From: Streptomyces odontomachi
GTDB taxonomy: Bacteria; Actinomycetota; Actinomycetes; Streptomycetales; Streptomycetaceae
Assembly (NCBI RefSeq): GCF_024435355.1
Contig: NZ_JAMJWG010000008.1
Span: 1 to 64,000 of the forward strand
Direction: 5' to 3'
DNA: 64,000 bases
In this document: one piece after another, positions 34,302 to 41,524 of the stretch
How positions within the stretch are numbered: the first letter of the stretch is position 1
How the letters are laid out: the number at the start of each line of letters is the position of its first letter
Position numbers and translations under genes: made by a program
Notes under the pieces: model-generated
What the model was told of the DNA's origin: nothing
The model's database searches: none
Seen by the model: the letters and a program-made list of their open reading frames with translations, nothing else

Positions 34302-34952
34302 CTAATCCTGCTCCGGCAGGGCCCACACCCGAAAGTCGGCCACGTGGAAGTGGCTCGCGGTGGTGCGGAACGCGAACCAGCCGCCCGGGTAAGGGACCTC
34401 GCCGGCCCGGTGGACGTAGTCGAAGAGCAGCTCACCGTCGCTGAAGTACCGGACCCGCTCGCCGTCCGCGACGAGCCGGATCCGGTACGCCCGGCCCGGC
34501 TCCAGCAGCGGTGCGGTCAGATCGTGCGCGGGCAGCAGCGGGCGGCGGCCCGGCGTGCCGGTGTAGCGGCGGAACCTGGTGGTGGTGTTGGAGTTGCCGC
34601 CGAAGCCGACGTAGTACGTCAGGAGGTGGTCGTAGTCCGCGAACGCGCCGGACCGCCGGGAGGCGAAGAGGTCCTGCGGCGAGCGGGCGTCCCGGGCCGC
34701 CCAGAAGGTGTTGAGGTCGCTCACCCGGTCGTGCGGGCCGCCCGCCGACACGGCGGTCGCCGTGTACGTGATCTCGTGCGGCCCGAAGAACGGCTCCCGG
34801 TACCAGACGGAGGCGCCCCGCGGAACGTCGACGTCCAGCACCCCGTCGCGCGCCACCACGGTGCCGCCCGCCTCCAGCTCGGCGAACCAGCCGGCCGTGC
34901 CCTCCCGGAAGTCGTCCTGCGCCAGCAGCCGGCGGGCGTCGGCACCGCCCAT
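34302..34952 (-). CDS. DUF6250 domain protein
   Basis: 216 residues with no signal peptide. The pattern AQDDFREGTAGWFAELEAGG, GFGGNSNTTTRFRRYTGTPG and FSDGELLFDYVHRAGEVPYP matches DUF6250, a jelly-roll domain related to concanavalin-like lectins and glucanases and often found next to pectin-degrading genes. It may bind or hydrolyse a sugar chain; activity is unknown. ATG 34952 is preceded by GGGGTGG and preferred to the GTG 34970 six codons earlier. The gene converges with the PL26-like gene, only 15 bp apart, at the end of the pectin locus. Confidence 0.7.
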   Translation of the reverse strand: MGGADARRLLAQDDFREGTAGWFAELEAGGTVVARDGVLDVDVPRGASVWYREPFFGPHEITYTATAVSAGGPHDRVSDLNTFWAARDARSPQDLFASRRSGAFADYDHLLTYYVGFGGNSNTTTRFRRYTGTPGRRPLLPAHDLTAPLLEPGRAYRIRLVADGERVRYFSDGELLFDYVHRAGEVPYPGGWFAFRTTASHFHVADFRVWALPEQD

Positions 34953-35170
34953 CGTGAACCACCCCTTCACCAGACCGTTCCACTCACCGACCGGGACGCT
35001 ACCCCGCGGGCCCCGTCGGCCGGGAAGCCCTGATGCACGGTGGCCACTTGTGGCCGCACCCCGCCCCTTCCAACTCCCGCACGGGGCCGCTCGTCCCCGT
35101 AAAACCCCAGTTCAGACGGGGTGCAAGCACATCTGATGCGCACCCCTGCCCGCTGTGTTGTACTGATCAG

Positions 35171-36079
35171 GTGAGGCGCAAACACACACCTGCTGTGCGT
35201 TCGCGCGCCGGGCGATCCAGCGAGGCGGCGCCCGACGATGCGCGGGTCCGGCGGGCCGAGGAGCAGCGTCGCAGGGTCCGGCTCATGATCGAGATCACCG
35301 CTCAGGCCGGCGCCTACCGCAAGGGTCTGCTGAAGGAAGTCGACCGCCTCAGCCCCGAGGAGGCGGTGATCCTCGCCGACCTGGAGCGCAACGGACTCCA
35401 GGTGCCCCAGCTGCACGACGTCCTGTGCGGCGGCCACGTACTGGTGGACGACCCACAGCTGTACGCGGACTGGCGGTTCGCCAAGGGCAGCCAGCCGCGC
35501 CTGTCCAGCCACCACCGCGACATCGACAAGAAGCGCTACCCCGACATCGGGATGCGCGGCCCCGTCGTACGGGAGAAGGTGCACGGGCGCACGGCCCAAG
35601 GCACGTGGTTGCAGCTGGAGAAGACGCCCGCCGCCTTCGGCAAGGGCAAGCTGCCCACCCTGACCGACCTCCGGCACCTGGTGGACTACGTGACGTACAA
35701 GATCACCCGCAGCAACGTCGGCCCGTGGGGCCTGTCGCGGATGACCGAGCGGTACCCGATGTACCTGTCACCGATCCTGGCCGTCCCGACCTCCCTGACG
35801 CCACCGGTCGCCCGGTCGTTGTTCCGGGCGCTACGCCGGATCGAGACGGACGACGACGTCACCGCCGTCTCCCAGGACCTGGCCGCCCGGTTCCCTCCCC
35901 CGGACCGGGCGGACCTCGCCGGCGAGCTGGGGAAGACCGCATCCGGCAGGGCCGGGCGCGGCCTCTTCGGCAACTCCGAGGTGTGGATCACCACGGCACC
36001 GTCGCCCAGCGCTGCCGCGGTCCTCCGCGAGCGGCCCGAGCCACCGGCGGTACTGCCTTTTCCGGGGGATACGGCCTGA
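35171..36079 (+). CDS. Conserved protein of unknown function, probably leaderless
   Basis: 302 residues if it starts at GTG 35171. TACTGAT at 35161-35167 looks like a -10 box, so transcription would begin at or within a few bases of the GTG (leaderless). An imperfect hairpin, GGGGTGC (35118-35124) and GCACCCC (35140-35146), lies upstream. The protein is basic at the N-terminus (VRRKHTPAVRSRAGRSSE), contains a helical segment (RRAEEQRRRVRLMIEITAQA), then DRLSPEEAVILADLERNGLQ and LTDLRHLVDYVTYKITRSNV. No membrane segment or signal is seen. I do not recognise the family. The next gene, 147 bp downstream, may belong to the same unit. Confidence 0.6.
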   Translation: MRRKHTPAVRSRAGRSSEAAPDDARVRRAEEQRRRVRLMIEITAQAGAYRKGLLKEVDRLSPEEAVILADLERNGLQVPQLHDVLCGGHVLVDDPQLYADWRFAKGSQPRLSSHHRDIDKKRYPDIGMRGPVVREKVHGRTAQGTWLQLEKTPAAFGKGKLPTLTDLRHLVDYVTYKITRSNVGPWGLSRMTERYPMYLSPILAVPTSLTPPVARSLFRALRRIETDDDVTAVSQDLAARFPPPDRADLAGELGKTASGRAGRGLFGNSEVWITTAPSPSAAAVLRERPEPPAVLPFPGDTA

Positions 36080-36226
36080 CGATCGTCGCTCCGCGACGGG
36101 CCGGACCCCCAGCCGGCTGCGTCTTCCCGGGCGATGCCCCCGGACCCCCAGCAGGCCAGCCGGGGTGACCGGCGCGGACATCACGCGGCAAACCTGAGTA
36201 AACCTGTCGTCGGAAGGAGGGCCGCC

Positions 36227-36988
36227 ATGAGCGACGACCGGCACGATCGCCCCACCCCGACGCACGGAGCGGGCGACGTGTCCCTCCCCGAGGGGCTGAT
36301 CCCGGCCGTGCTGGACCTGGTGGACACCGGACCGGTCCAGCTCGGTGCGTACACGATCGCGGAGCTCACCGCCGTGGACGCGATCGTGGACTTCCTGGAG
36401 GCCCGACCGTCGGACGAGGTGCTCGCCGAGGCCGTGCGCTCGCTGGCGGCACGTCAACTCCTCCTGGCCGGGTCCACCACCGAGCAGATCCAGGTCCGGG
36501 GCGACCTGGGCATTGCCGTGGCGTTCCAGCGCCGGGCCCGCAAAGTGCTGGACGCGCGCACGACGGGCACGGAGCCGGGGGAGCCGTGGCGGATCCTCGT
36601 GCTTCCCCAACCCCAGCCGGAACGGGTCTGCCTGATGGTGCGCATCGACGCGCTCGGCGTGCACGAACTGGGCCTGTACAAGCTCGACGAGGCCCTCCGG
36701 ATGCTCGTCGACTGGCTGCCGCGGGGTTCTTTCGCCGACCCGGACGAGGAGGTGGACGTCGACGCGGTGCTCGCTGCGGCGGAGCGGTCTGCGTTGCTCA
36801 CCGTTACGCAGTACACCGCGCAGGGGTCGGCCGAGGTGGCCGGGGCCAGTACGGATCTGGTTCTGGCCCGGGGTGGTGGGCGGGTGCACGTTCTTACCCG
36901 GGACGCGGGGGATGGACGACGGCTCGTGCCGAGTCGGACGGACGGCAAGGACGGCGTCCACGGCAGGCTTGTCGACCTCCTGGGCTAG
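36227..36988 (+). CDS. Conserved protein of unknown function
   Basis: 253 residues, acidic and soluble. AAGGAGG lies about 7 bases before ATG 36227, a near-perfect ribosome site. The N-terminal half (LIPAVLDLVDTGPVQLGAYT, ELTAVDAIVDFLEARPSDEV) is predicted helical; the second half is beta-rich (RILVLPQPQPERVCLMVRID, VDVDAVLAAAERSALLTVTQ). The architecture vaguely resembles ESX-secretion accessory (EspG-like) proteins, but no motif supports this firmly. It follows another uncharacterised gene and is followed by a 700-bp region of palindromic repeats. Confidence 0.6.
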   Translation: MSDDRHDRPTPTHGAGDVSLPEGLIPAVLDLVDTGPVQLGAYTIAELTAVDAIVDFLEARPSDEVLAEAVRSLAARQLLLAGSTTEQIQVRGDLGIAVAFQRRARKVLDARTTGTEPGEPWRILVLPQPQPERVCLMVRIDALGVHELGLYKLDEALRMLVDWLPRGSFADPDEEVDVDAVLAAAERSALLTVTQYTAQGSAEVAGASTDLVLARGGGRVHVLTRDAGDGRRLVPSRTDGKDGVHGRLVDLLG

Positions 36989-37066
36989 GCCCCGGTTCGC
37001 GCTCCCCCCTTGTCCGGGGGCCCGGTGCCGTTGCACGTGACCGTGCGTCGTGGCCTGTGCCCACCC

Positions 37067-37083
37067 GTTCCGCCCTGCGGAAC
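37067..37083. repeat. Dispersed palindromic repeat
   Basis: GTTCCGC-cct-GCGGAAC is a perfect hairpin inside a longer GC-rich segment (about 37030-37092) that ends acgactgcccacag. This arrangement resembles short repeats scattered in Streptomyces intergenic regions. It opens the repeat-rich stretch that runs to 37650. Confidence 0.5.
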
Positions 37084-37160
37084 GACTGCCCACAGAAGGT
37101 TTGGGGTGCCCCCTTGTCCTGGGGTGCCGAAGGGCCGCGTTCGGTGGGGTGGGTGGGTCG

Positions 37161-37263
37161 GTGTCGCGGGGGTATGTACGTGCTCGGCCGGCGCGATTGC
37201 CCTGGACCGTGAGTTCACCGGCACCCAGCGGCGGTCCTGCGCGCGCACATACCCCCACGACAC
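37161..37263 (+). repeat. 103-bp palindromic element, copy A
   Basis: The element has terminal inverted repeats GTGTCGCGGGGGTATGT and its complement-like ACATACCCCCACGACAC, and a core from ATGTACGTGCTCGGCCGGCG to GGTCCTGCGCGCGCACAT. The core (37174-37249) is about 91 percent identical (7 differences in 76) to the reverse complement of copy B. Both copies are exactly 103 bp. Reading frames through it are probably accidental. It may be a MITE-like mobile repeat or a structured RNA/DNA element. Confidence 0.8.
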
Positions 37264-37388
37264 CTCCCGTCTCACTCGCGACTCTCCCCCGGTGACCCTT
37301 CTTTTCCTTCCTCCACCCCTTTCGGGGTGTCGCCCCCCACGGGCATGGAACAAGCCCCACCGGGGTGCGGGTCGCGTACGAAACGGAA

Positions 37389-37491
37389 GGGGGCGTGGGG
37401 GATGTGCGCGCGCAGGACCGCCGCCGAGTGCCGGTGAACTGACGGTCCACGATCATCGCGCCGGCCGAGCACGTACATCCCCCACGCCCCC
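37389..37491 (-). repeat. 103-bp palindromic element, copy B (inverted)
   Basis: Copy B lies in the opposite orientation, 125 bp from copy A. Its ends GGGGGCGTGGGGGATGT and ACATCCCCCACGCCCCC are perfectly inverted and extend for 25 bp with two mismatches. An internal GGACCG/CGGTCC pair adds a second stem. Together A and B could form one very large hairpin across 37161-37491. The spacer holds another perfect hairpin, CACCCC-tttc-GGGGTG (37314-37329). Confidence 0.8.
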
Positions 37492-37584
37492 GACCCACAA
37501 CGAAACAGAAGGCGACCCCAGCCAGAGACGCACCCGCAGTCGCAAACGCGCGCCAGCGCACCGGCACACGCCGCGCAATCAATA

Positions 37585-37650
37585 GCCCGTCCGGCGATTG
37601 AGGACGAGGCCGTCAAGGCCGAAAAGGGGGTCTGGGGGCAAAGCCCCCAG
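37585..37650 (+). repeat. Common Streptomyces intergenic repeat with strong hairpin
   Basis: The stretch agcccgtccggcgattgagg (from 37583) followed by acgaggccgtcaaggccgaa and a hairpin CTGGGGGC-aaa-GCCCCCAG (37632-37650) matches, from memory, a repeat seen many times per Streptomyces genome between genes. It lies directly upstream of the SpoIIE-type gene promoter and could act as a terminator for transcription entering from the left. Confidence 0.65.
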
Positions 37651-37665
37651 GAACCAGAATCGGGA

Positions 37666-37679
37666 TAGGATCCTACGAT
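37666..37679 (+). promoter_or_regulatory. Possible promoter of the SpoIIE-type phosphatase gene
   Basis: TAGGATCCTA (37666-37675) is a perfect palindrome overlapping two possible -10 boxes, TAGGAT (37666-37671) and TACGAT (37674-37679). No clear -35 element is visible because the common repeat lies immediately upstream. Confidence 0.4.
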
Positions 37680-37709
37680 CAAGTGAGGTCCGTCACACCC
37701 GGAGGCACG

Positions 37710-40127
37710 GTGGAGGGACGCGTACCGGAGGACACGGCGGTCATGATCGACGCCCAAGGCGCGATCATGGCATGGAGCGCCGGCGCCCGCCAGCTGCTCG
37801 GATACGAACCCGCCGAGGTCACGGGCAGACCCGCCACCGACCTGCTCGCCACCGATCTACCGGGCTCCGCGCAGCGCCATCTGGCCGACGGCAACCAGTG
37901 GGCCAGCGAGGTAGCGCTCCGGCACCGGGACGGCAACCGCCTCGTGGTGCGCCTCCAGGCAACCCCGTTGGCGGACGCCGACGGGGAACGGCTCTGGATC
38001 GTGACCGGTGCCGCCCCGGCGAGCCCGGCCAAGCGGACCGGCCCCGAGGCGGCGGCCCTGTGGGAGCTCACCCTCGGGCAGCTCCCGGTACCGGTGGCGG
38101 TCTACAACCGCGACGCGCGGTTCGTCGCGTGCAACGAGGCCATGACCCACGTGATGGGCAGGCCCGAGCACGAGATGCTGGGCCTGACCCTGTGGGAGAT
38201 GGAGCCCACGTGGCCCTTCGACGAGTACGACCGTCTCCAGCGGCAGGTCCTGCGCACCGGCGAGATGGTGTTCCACGAGGAGCTCGCGCAGACTCCCGGT
38301 GAGATCCGGGAGCACCTCTGGTCGATGTACATCTCCCCGTTGAAGGACGAGGTCGGCACGGTCCAGGGGTTGTCCTCGGCCGTGTTCGACACGACGGAGC
38401 AGTACTGGGCCCGCCGCCGCCTGGCGATTCTCAACGACGCCAGCCTGCGCATCGGCACCACGTTGGACGTGACCCGGACGGCGGAGGAACTCGCCGAGGT
38501 CGCCGTCGCCGGGTTCGCCGACTTCGTCACCGTGGACCTCCTGGAGTCCGTCGCCCTGGGCGACGAGCCGGCACCCGTGCCGCTGGACGATCCGGTCACC
38601 GTGCGCCGGGCGGCGCAGCGGTCGGTGCTGGAGGGCTGTCCGGAGTCGGTGCTCGCCCCGGGCCACACGACGGTCTACCCCGCCGACACGCCGCCGGCGC
38701 GGACGCTGATCACCGGCCGGGGCAGCCGTCACCGGCCGGGCGAGCCGGGGCTGCGGGAATGGATCACGTCCAGCGCGGCGCGCACCGAGTCCATGGCCAC
38801 CCACATGATCCACTCGACGATGATGGTCCCGCTGCGGGCCCGCGGGGCGACCCTGGGCCTGGTGCACTTCCTGCGGCACCGCACCCCGGACCCGTTCAGC
38901 GAGGACGACCTGCTGCTGGCGGAGGAGATGGCCGCCAGGGCGGCGGTGAGCGTGGACAACGCCCGCCGTTACACGCGGGAGCGCCGCACGGCGCTGGCGC
39001 TCCAGCGCAGCCTCCTTCCCGAGCGGTCGCCGGCTCTGGCGGCGATGGAGATCTCCCACCGCTACCTGCCGGCGGGGTCCGGCGCTGACGTGGGTGGGGA
39101 CTGGTTCGACGCGATCCCGCTGTCCGGTGCGAGGATCGCCCTGGTCGTGGGCGATGTGGTGGGCCACGGGATTCACGCGTCGGCCACGATGGGCCGGTTG
39201 CGGACCGCCGTGCGGACGCTCGCTGACGTCGACCTCGCCCCCGACGAGTTGCTCACCCACCTGGACGACCTGGTCATCAGGCTCGACCGGGAAGAGGGCC
39301 CGGAGGTGCGCGGCCGGGCGCAGGAGGCGTCGGGCGAGGTCGGGGCCACCTGCCTGTACGCCGTGTACGACCCGGTGTCCCGGCGTTGCACGATGGCACG
39401 CGCCGGGCATCCGCCGCCCGCGCTGGTCACCCCCGACGGCGAGGTCCGGTTCCTGGACCTGCCGGCCGGGCCCCCGCTCGGTCTTGGCGGGCTGCCGTTC
39501 GAGGCCGCGGAGATGGAACTGGAGGAGGGCAGCCTGCTCGCCCTCTACACCGACGGCCTGGTCGAGGCCGCGGACCGGGACATCGAGGTCGGGCTCGATC
39601 TGCTGCGCCGGGCGTTGAGCCACCCTGCCGACGAGCTGGAGGCGACCTGCGAGCGTGTGATGCGCACCGTGCTGACGTCCCGTCCGGCCGACGACGCCGC
39701 CCTGATGCTGGCCCGCACCTCCGCTCTGGACGCGGACAAGGTGCGCACCTGGCAGCTGCCGAAGGACCCGGCGGCCGTGGCCGGGGCCCGCAAGATGGCG
39801 GGCGAGCAGATGGCCGCCTGGGGGCTGATGGAGGCGTCGTTCACCACCGAACTGATCGTCAGCGAGCTGGTCACCAACGCCGTCCGGTATGGCGCGCCAC
39901 CCATCGAGTTGCGGCTGATCCGTGACTCGACGCTCATCTGCGAGGTGTCCGACGGCAGCAGCACCGCACCGCACCTGCGCCGCGCCCGTGTCTTCGACGA
40001 GGGCGGCCGCGGGCTCCTACTGGTCGCCCAGGTCGCCGAGCGCTGGGGCAGTCGCCAGACGCCCACCGGCAAGACCATCTGGGCCGAACAGCCGCTGGCC
40101 GGGGAGGGTTTCCTCGACGCCTTCTGA
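37710..40127 (+). CDS. PAS-GAF-SpoIIE(PP2C)-HATPase serine phosphatase
   Basis: 805 residues. In order: PAS (about 10-105), second PAS (about 115-230, VAVYNRDARFVACNEAMTHV), GAF (about 240-405), SpoIIE/PP2C phosphatase (about 430-645, with GADVGGDWFDAIPLSGARIA and VGDVVGHGIHASATMGRLRT holding the metal-binding aspartates), and an RsbW-like ATPase (about 660-800, ELIVSELVTNAVRYGAPPIE). Such multidomain proteins sense signals and control anti-sigma factor antagonists by dephosphorylation and phosphorylation; Streptomyces has dozens. GTG 37710 was preferred to GTG 37683 because GGAGG lies 6 bases upstream. The gene stands alone and converges with the conservon P450 genes. Confidence 0.88.
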   Translation: MEGRVPEDTAVMIDAQGAIMAWSAGARQLLGYEPAEVTGRPATDLLATDLPGSAQRHLADGNQWASEVALRHRDGNRLVVRLQATPLADADGERLWIVTGAAPASPAKRTGPEAAALWELTLGQLPVPVAVYNRDARFVACNEAMTHVMGRPEHEMLGLTLWEMEPTWPFDEYDRLQRQVLRTGEMVFHEELAQTPGEIREHLWSMYISPLKDEVGTVQGLSSAVFDTTEQYWARRRLAILNDASLRIGTTLDVTRTAEELAEVAVAGFADFVTVDLLESVALGDEPAPVPLDDPVTVRRAAQRSVLEGCPESVLAPGHTTVYPADTPPARTLITGRGSRHRPGEPGLREWITSSAARTESMATHMIHSTMMVPLRARGATLGLVHFLRHRTPDPFSEDDLLLAEEMAARAAVSVDNARRYTRERRTALALQRSLLPERSPALAAMEISHRYLPAGSGADVGGDWFDAIPLSGARIALVVGDVVGHGIHASATMGRLRTAVRTLADVDLAPDELLTHLDDLVIRLDREEGPEVRGRAQEASGEVGATCLYAVYDPVSRRCTMARAGHPPPALVTPDGEVRFLDLPAGPPLGLGGLPFEAAEMELEEGSLLALYTDGLVEAADRDIEVGLDLLRRALSHPADELEATCERVMRTVLTSRPADDAALMLARTSALDADKVRTWQLPKDPAAVAGARKMAGEQMAAWGLMEASFTTELIVSELVTNAVRYGAPPIELRLIRDSTLICEVSDGSSTAPHLRRARVFDEGGRGLLLVAQVAERWGSRQTPTGKTIWAEQPLAGEGFLDAF

Positions 40128-40177
40128 GGTGGCTCAGGCGCCTGTCAGGCCGGCCCGAACCTGCTCCGCCTCGGGGG

Positions 40178-41512
40178 TTACACGGGAGCCAGCCGGACCG
40201 GGAGGGTCTGGACGCTGTTGCCGACGAAGCTGGCGTGCCGGTCCAGCCGGTCGGCGGGGGCGGCCAGCTGGAGATCGGGGAAGCGGCCGAAGAGGCGCTG
40301 GAGCGCGATGGTGGCCTCCATCCGTGCCAGCGGCGCGCCCAGGCAGTAGTGCGCCCCGTGCCCGAACGACAGGTGCCGGGCGGCGCCGCGCGCCGCGGCC
40401 CGGGTGACGTCGAAACGGTCGGCGTCGGGCCCGTGCGTCGCGGGGTCCCGCCCCGCGGCCGAGTAGCCGGCCAGCACCGGGGTGCCCGCGGGGATGGTGG
40501 TACCGCCGACGGTGACGTCCCGGACGGGGTAGCGGAACGGGAAGTAGCTGACCGGGCTGTCGTAGCGCAGCACCTCCTCGACCACGTCCGCCCAGCTCGC
40601 CCCGCCCTTGCGGACCAGGGCGAGCTGGTCGGGGTGGGTGCACAGGGCGAGGACGGCGTTGGTGATGAGGTTGAGCGTGGTCTCGTGGCCCGCGACGATC
40701 ATCAGCAGCAGCGTGCCGATCAGCTCCTCCTCGCTGAGCCGGTCGCCGTCGTCCTCCCGGACCGCGATCAGGGCACTGGTGAGGTCGTCGCCCGGCTGCG
40801 CGCGGCGGGCGTCGGCCACCTGGGAGAGCAGTTGCACCATCTCGCGGTTGGCCGCCAGCACCGCCTCGGGGGTGATGCGGGTGGCGACGACCTGGTTGGA
40901 CAGGTGGTGCAGCCGGTCCTGGTGCTCGGCGTCGACGCCGAGCAGCTCGCAGATGACGCCCATCGGCAACGGCAGCGCGAAGCGGCGGCGCAGGTCGATC
41001 ACGCCGTCGCCCTCGTCATGCCCCTCGGCGCGCCGCTCGTCGGCGGCCCGCTGGACCTCGTCGAGCAGGCTCTCCGTCAGCTGTTCGACGCGGGGCCGCA
41101 GCTGCTCCACCCGGCGCCCGGTGAAGCCCCGGGTGACCAGCGAGCGCAGCCTGCGGTGGTCGGCACCGTCGGCGGTCGTCATGCCGCGTACCAGCGCGAA
41201 CGTGGCGAGCGGCCAGCCGCGCGGTATGCGGCCCTCGCGCAGGTCCGCGAAGTGCGCGGCGTCCTTGGCGACGTCCGGGTGGGCCAGGAAGTCGCGCAGC
41301 GCCTCGTGCCCGAGGACGGCCGCGCCCGGCACCTCGCCGGGCAGCACGACGGAGGTGACCGGGCAGCGGGCGAGCAGCCGGGCGTTGTCGGCGTGCGGGG
41401 AGCCGCCGTCGGGGTCCATGCGGTGGGCCGTCGGGGCGTACGGGCCGGCGGGCGCCGAGCCGGTCTCGTCGAGGGTCGGGCGTGGCGGTGTGGGCTGCTG
41501 ATCGGGTATCAC
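40178..41512 (-). CDS. Cytochrome P450, CYP154-like, in the conservon operon
   Basis: 444 residues. All standard P450 marks are present: I-helix AGHETT, K-helix EEVLR (the ExxR motif), PFRYPVRDVTVGGTTIPAGT, and the haem loop LSFGHGAHYCLGAPLARMEA with the cysteine ligand. It needs a ferredoxin and ferredoxin reductase from elsewhere. It is the last gene of the conservon operon, 12 bp after the CYP157-like gene; in S. coelicolor, CYP154 and CYP157 members are likewise paired in conservons. The substrate is unknown; related CYP154 enzymes act on steroids and small aromatic or macrocyclic compounds. Confidence 0.9.
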   Translation of the reverse strand: MIPDQQPTPPRPTLDETGSAPAGPYAPTAHRMDPDGGSPHADNARLLARCPVTSVVLPGEVPGAAVLGHEALRDFLAHPDVAKDAAHFADLREGRIPRGWPLATFALVRGMTTADGADHRRLRSLVTRGFTGRRVEQLRPRVEQLTESLLDEVQRAADERRAEGHDEGDGVIDLRRRFALPLPMGVICELLGVDAEHQDRLHHLSNQVVATRITPEAVLAANREMVQLLSQVADARRAQPGDDLTSALIAVREDDGDRLSEEELIGTLLLMIVAGHETTLNLITNAVLALCTHPDQLALVRKGGASWADVVEEVLRYDSPVSYFPFRYPVRDVTVGGTTIPAGTPVLAGYSAAGRDPATHGPDADRFDVTRAAARGAARHLSFGHGAHYCLGAPLARMEATIALQRLFGRFPDLQLAAPADRLDRHASFVGNSVQTLPVRLAPV

Positions 41513-41524
41513 GTGGCGGTCTCC

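Noticed and set aside
37161..37582. Short open frames through the 103-bp elements read as small proteins
   Set aside because: Frames exist on both strands because of the palindromes; no ribosome sites and no conserved domain. They are probably annotation artefacts.
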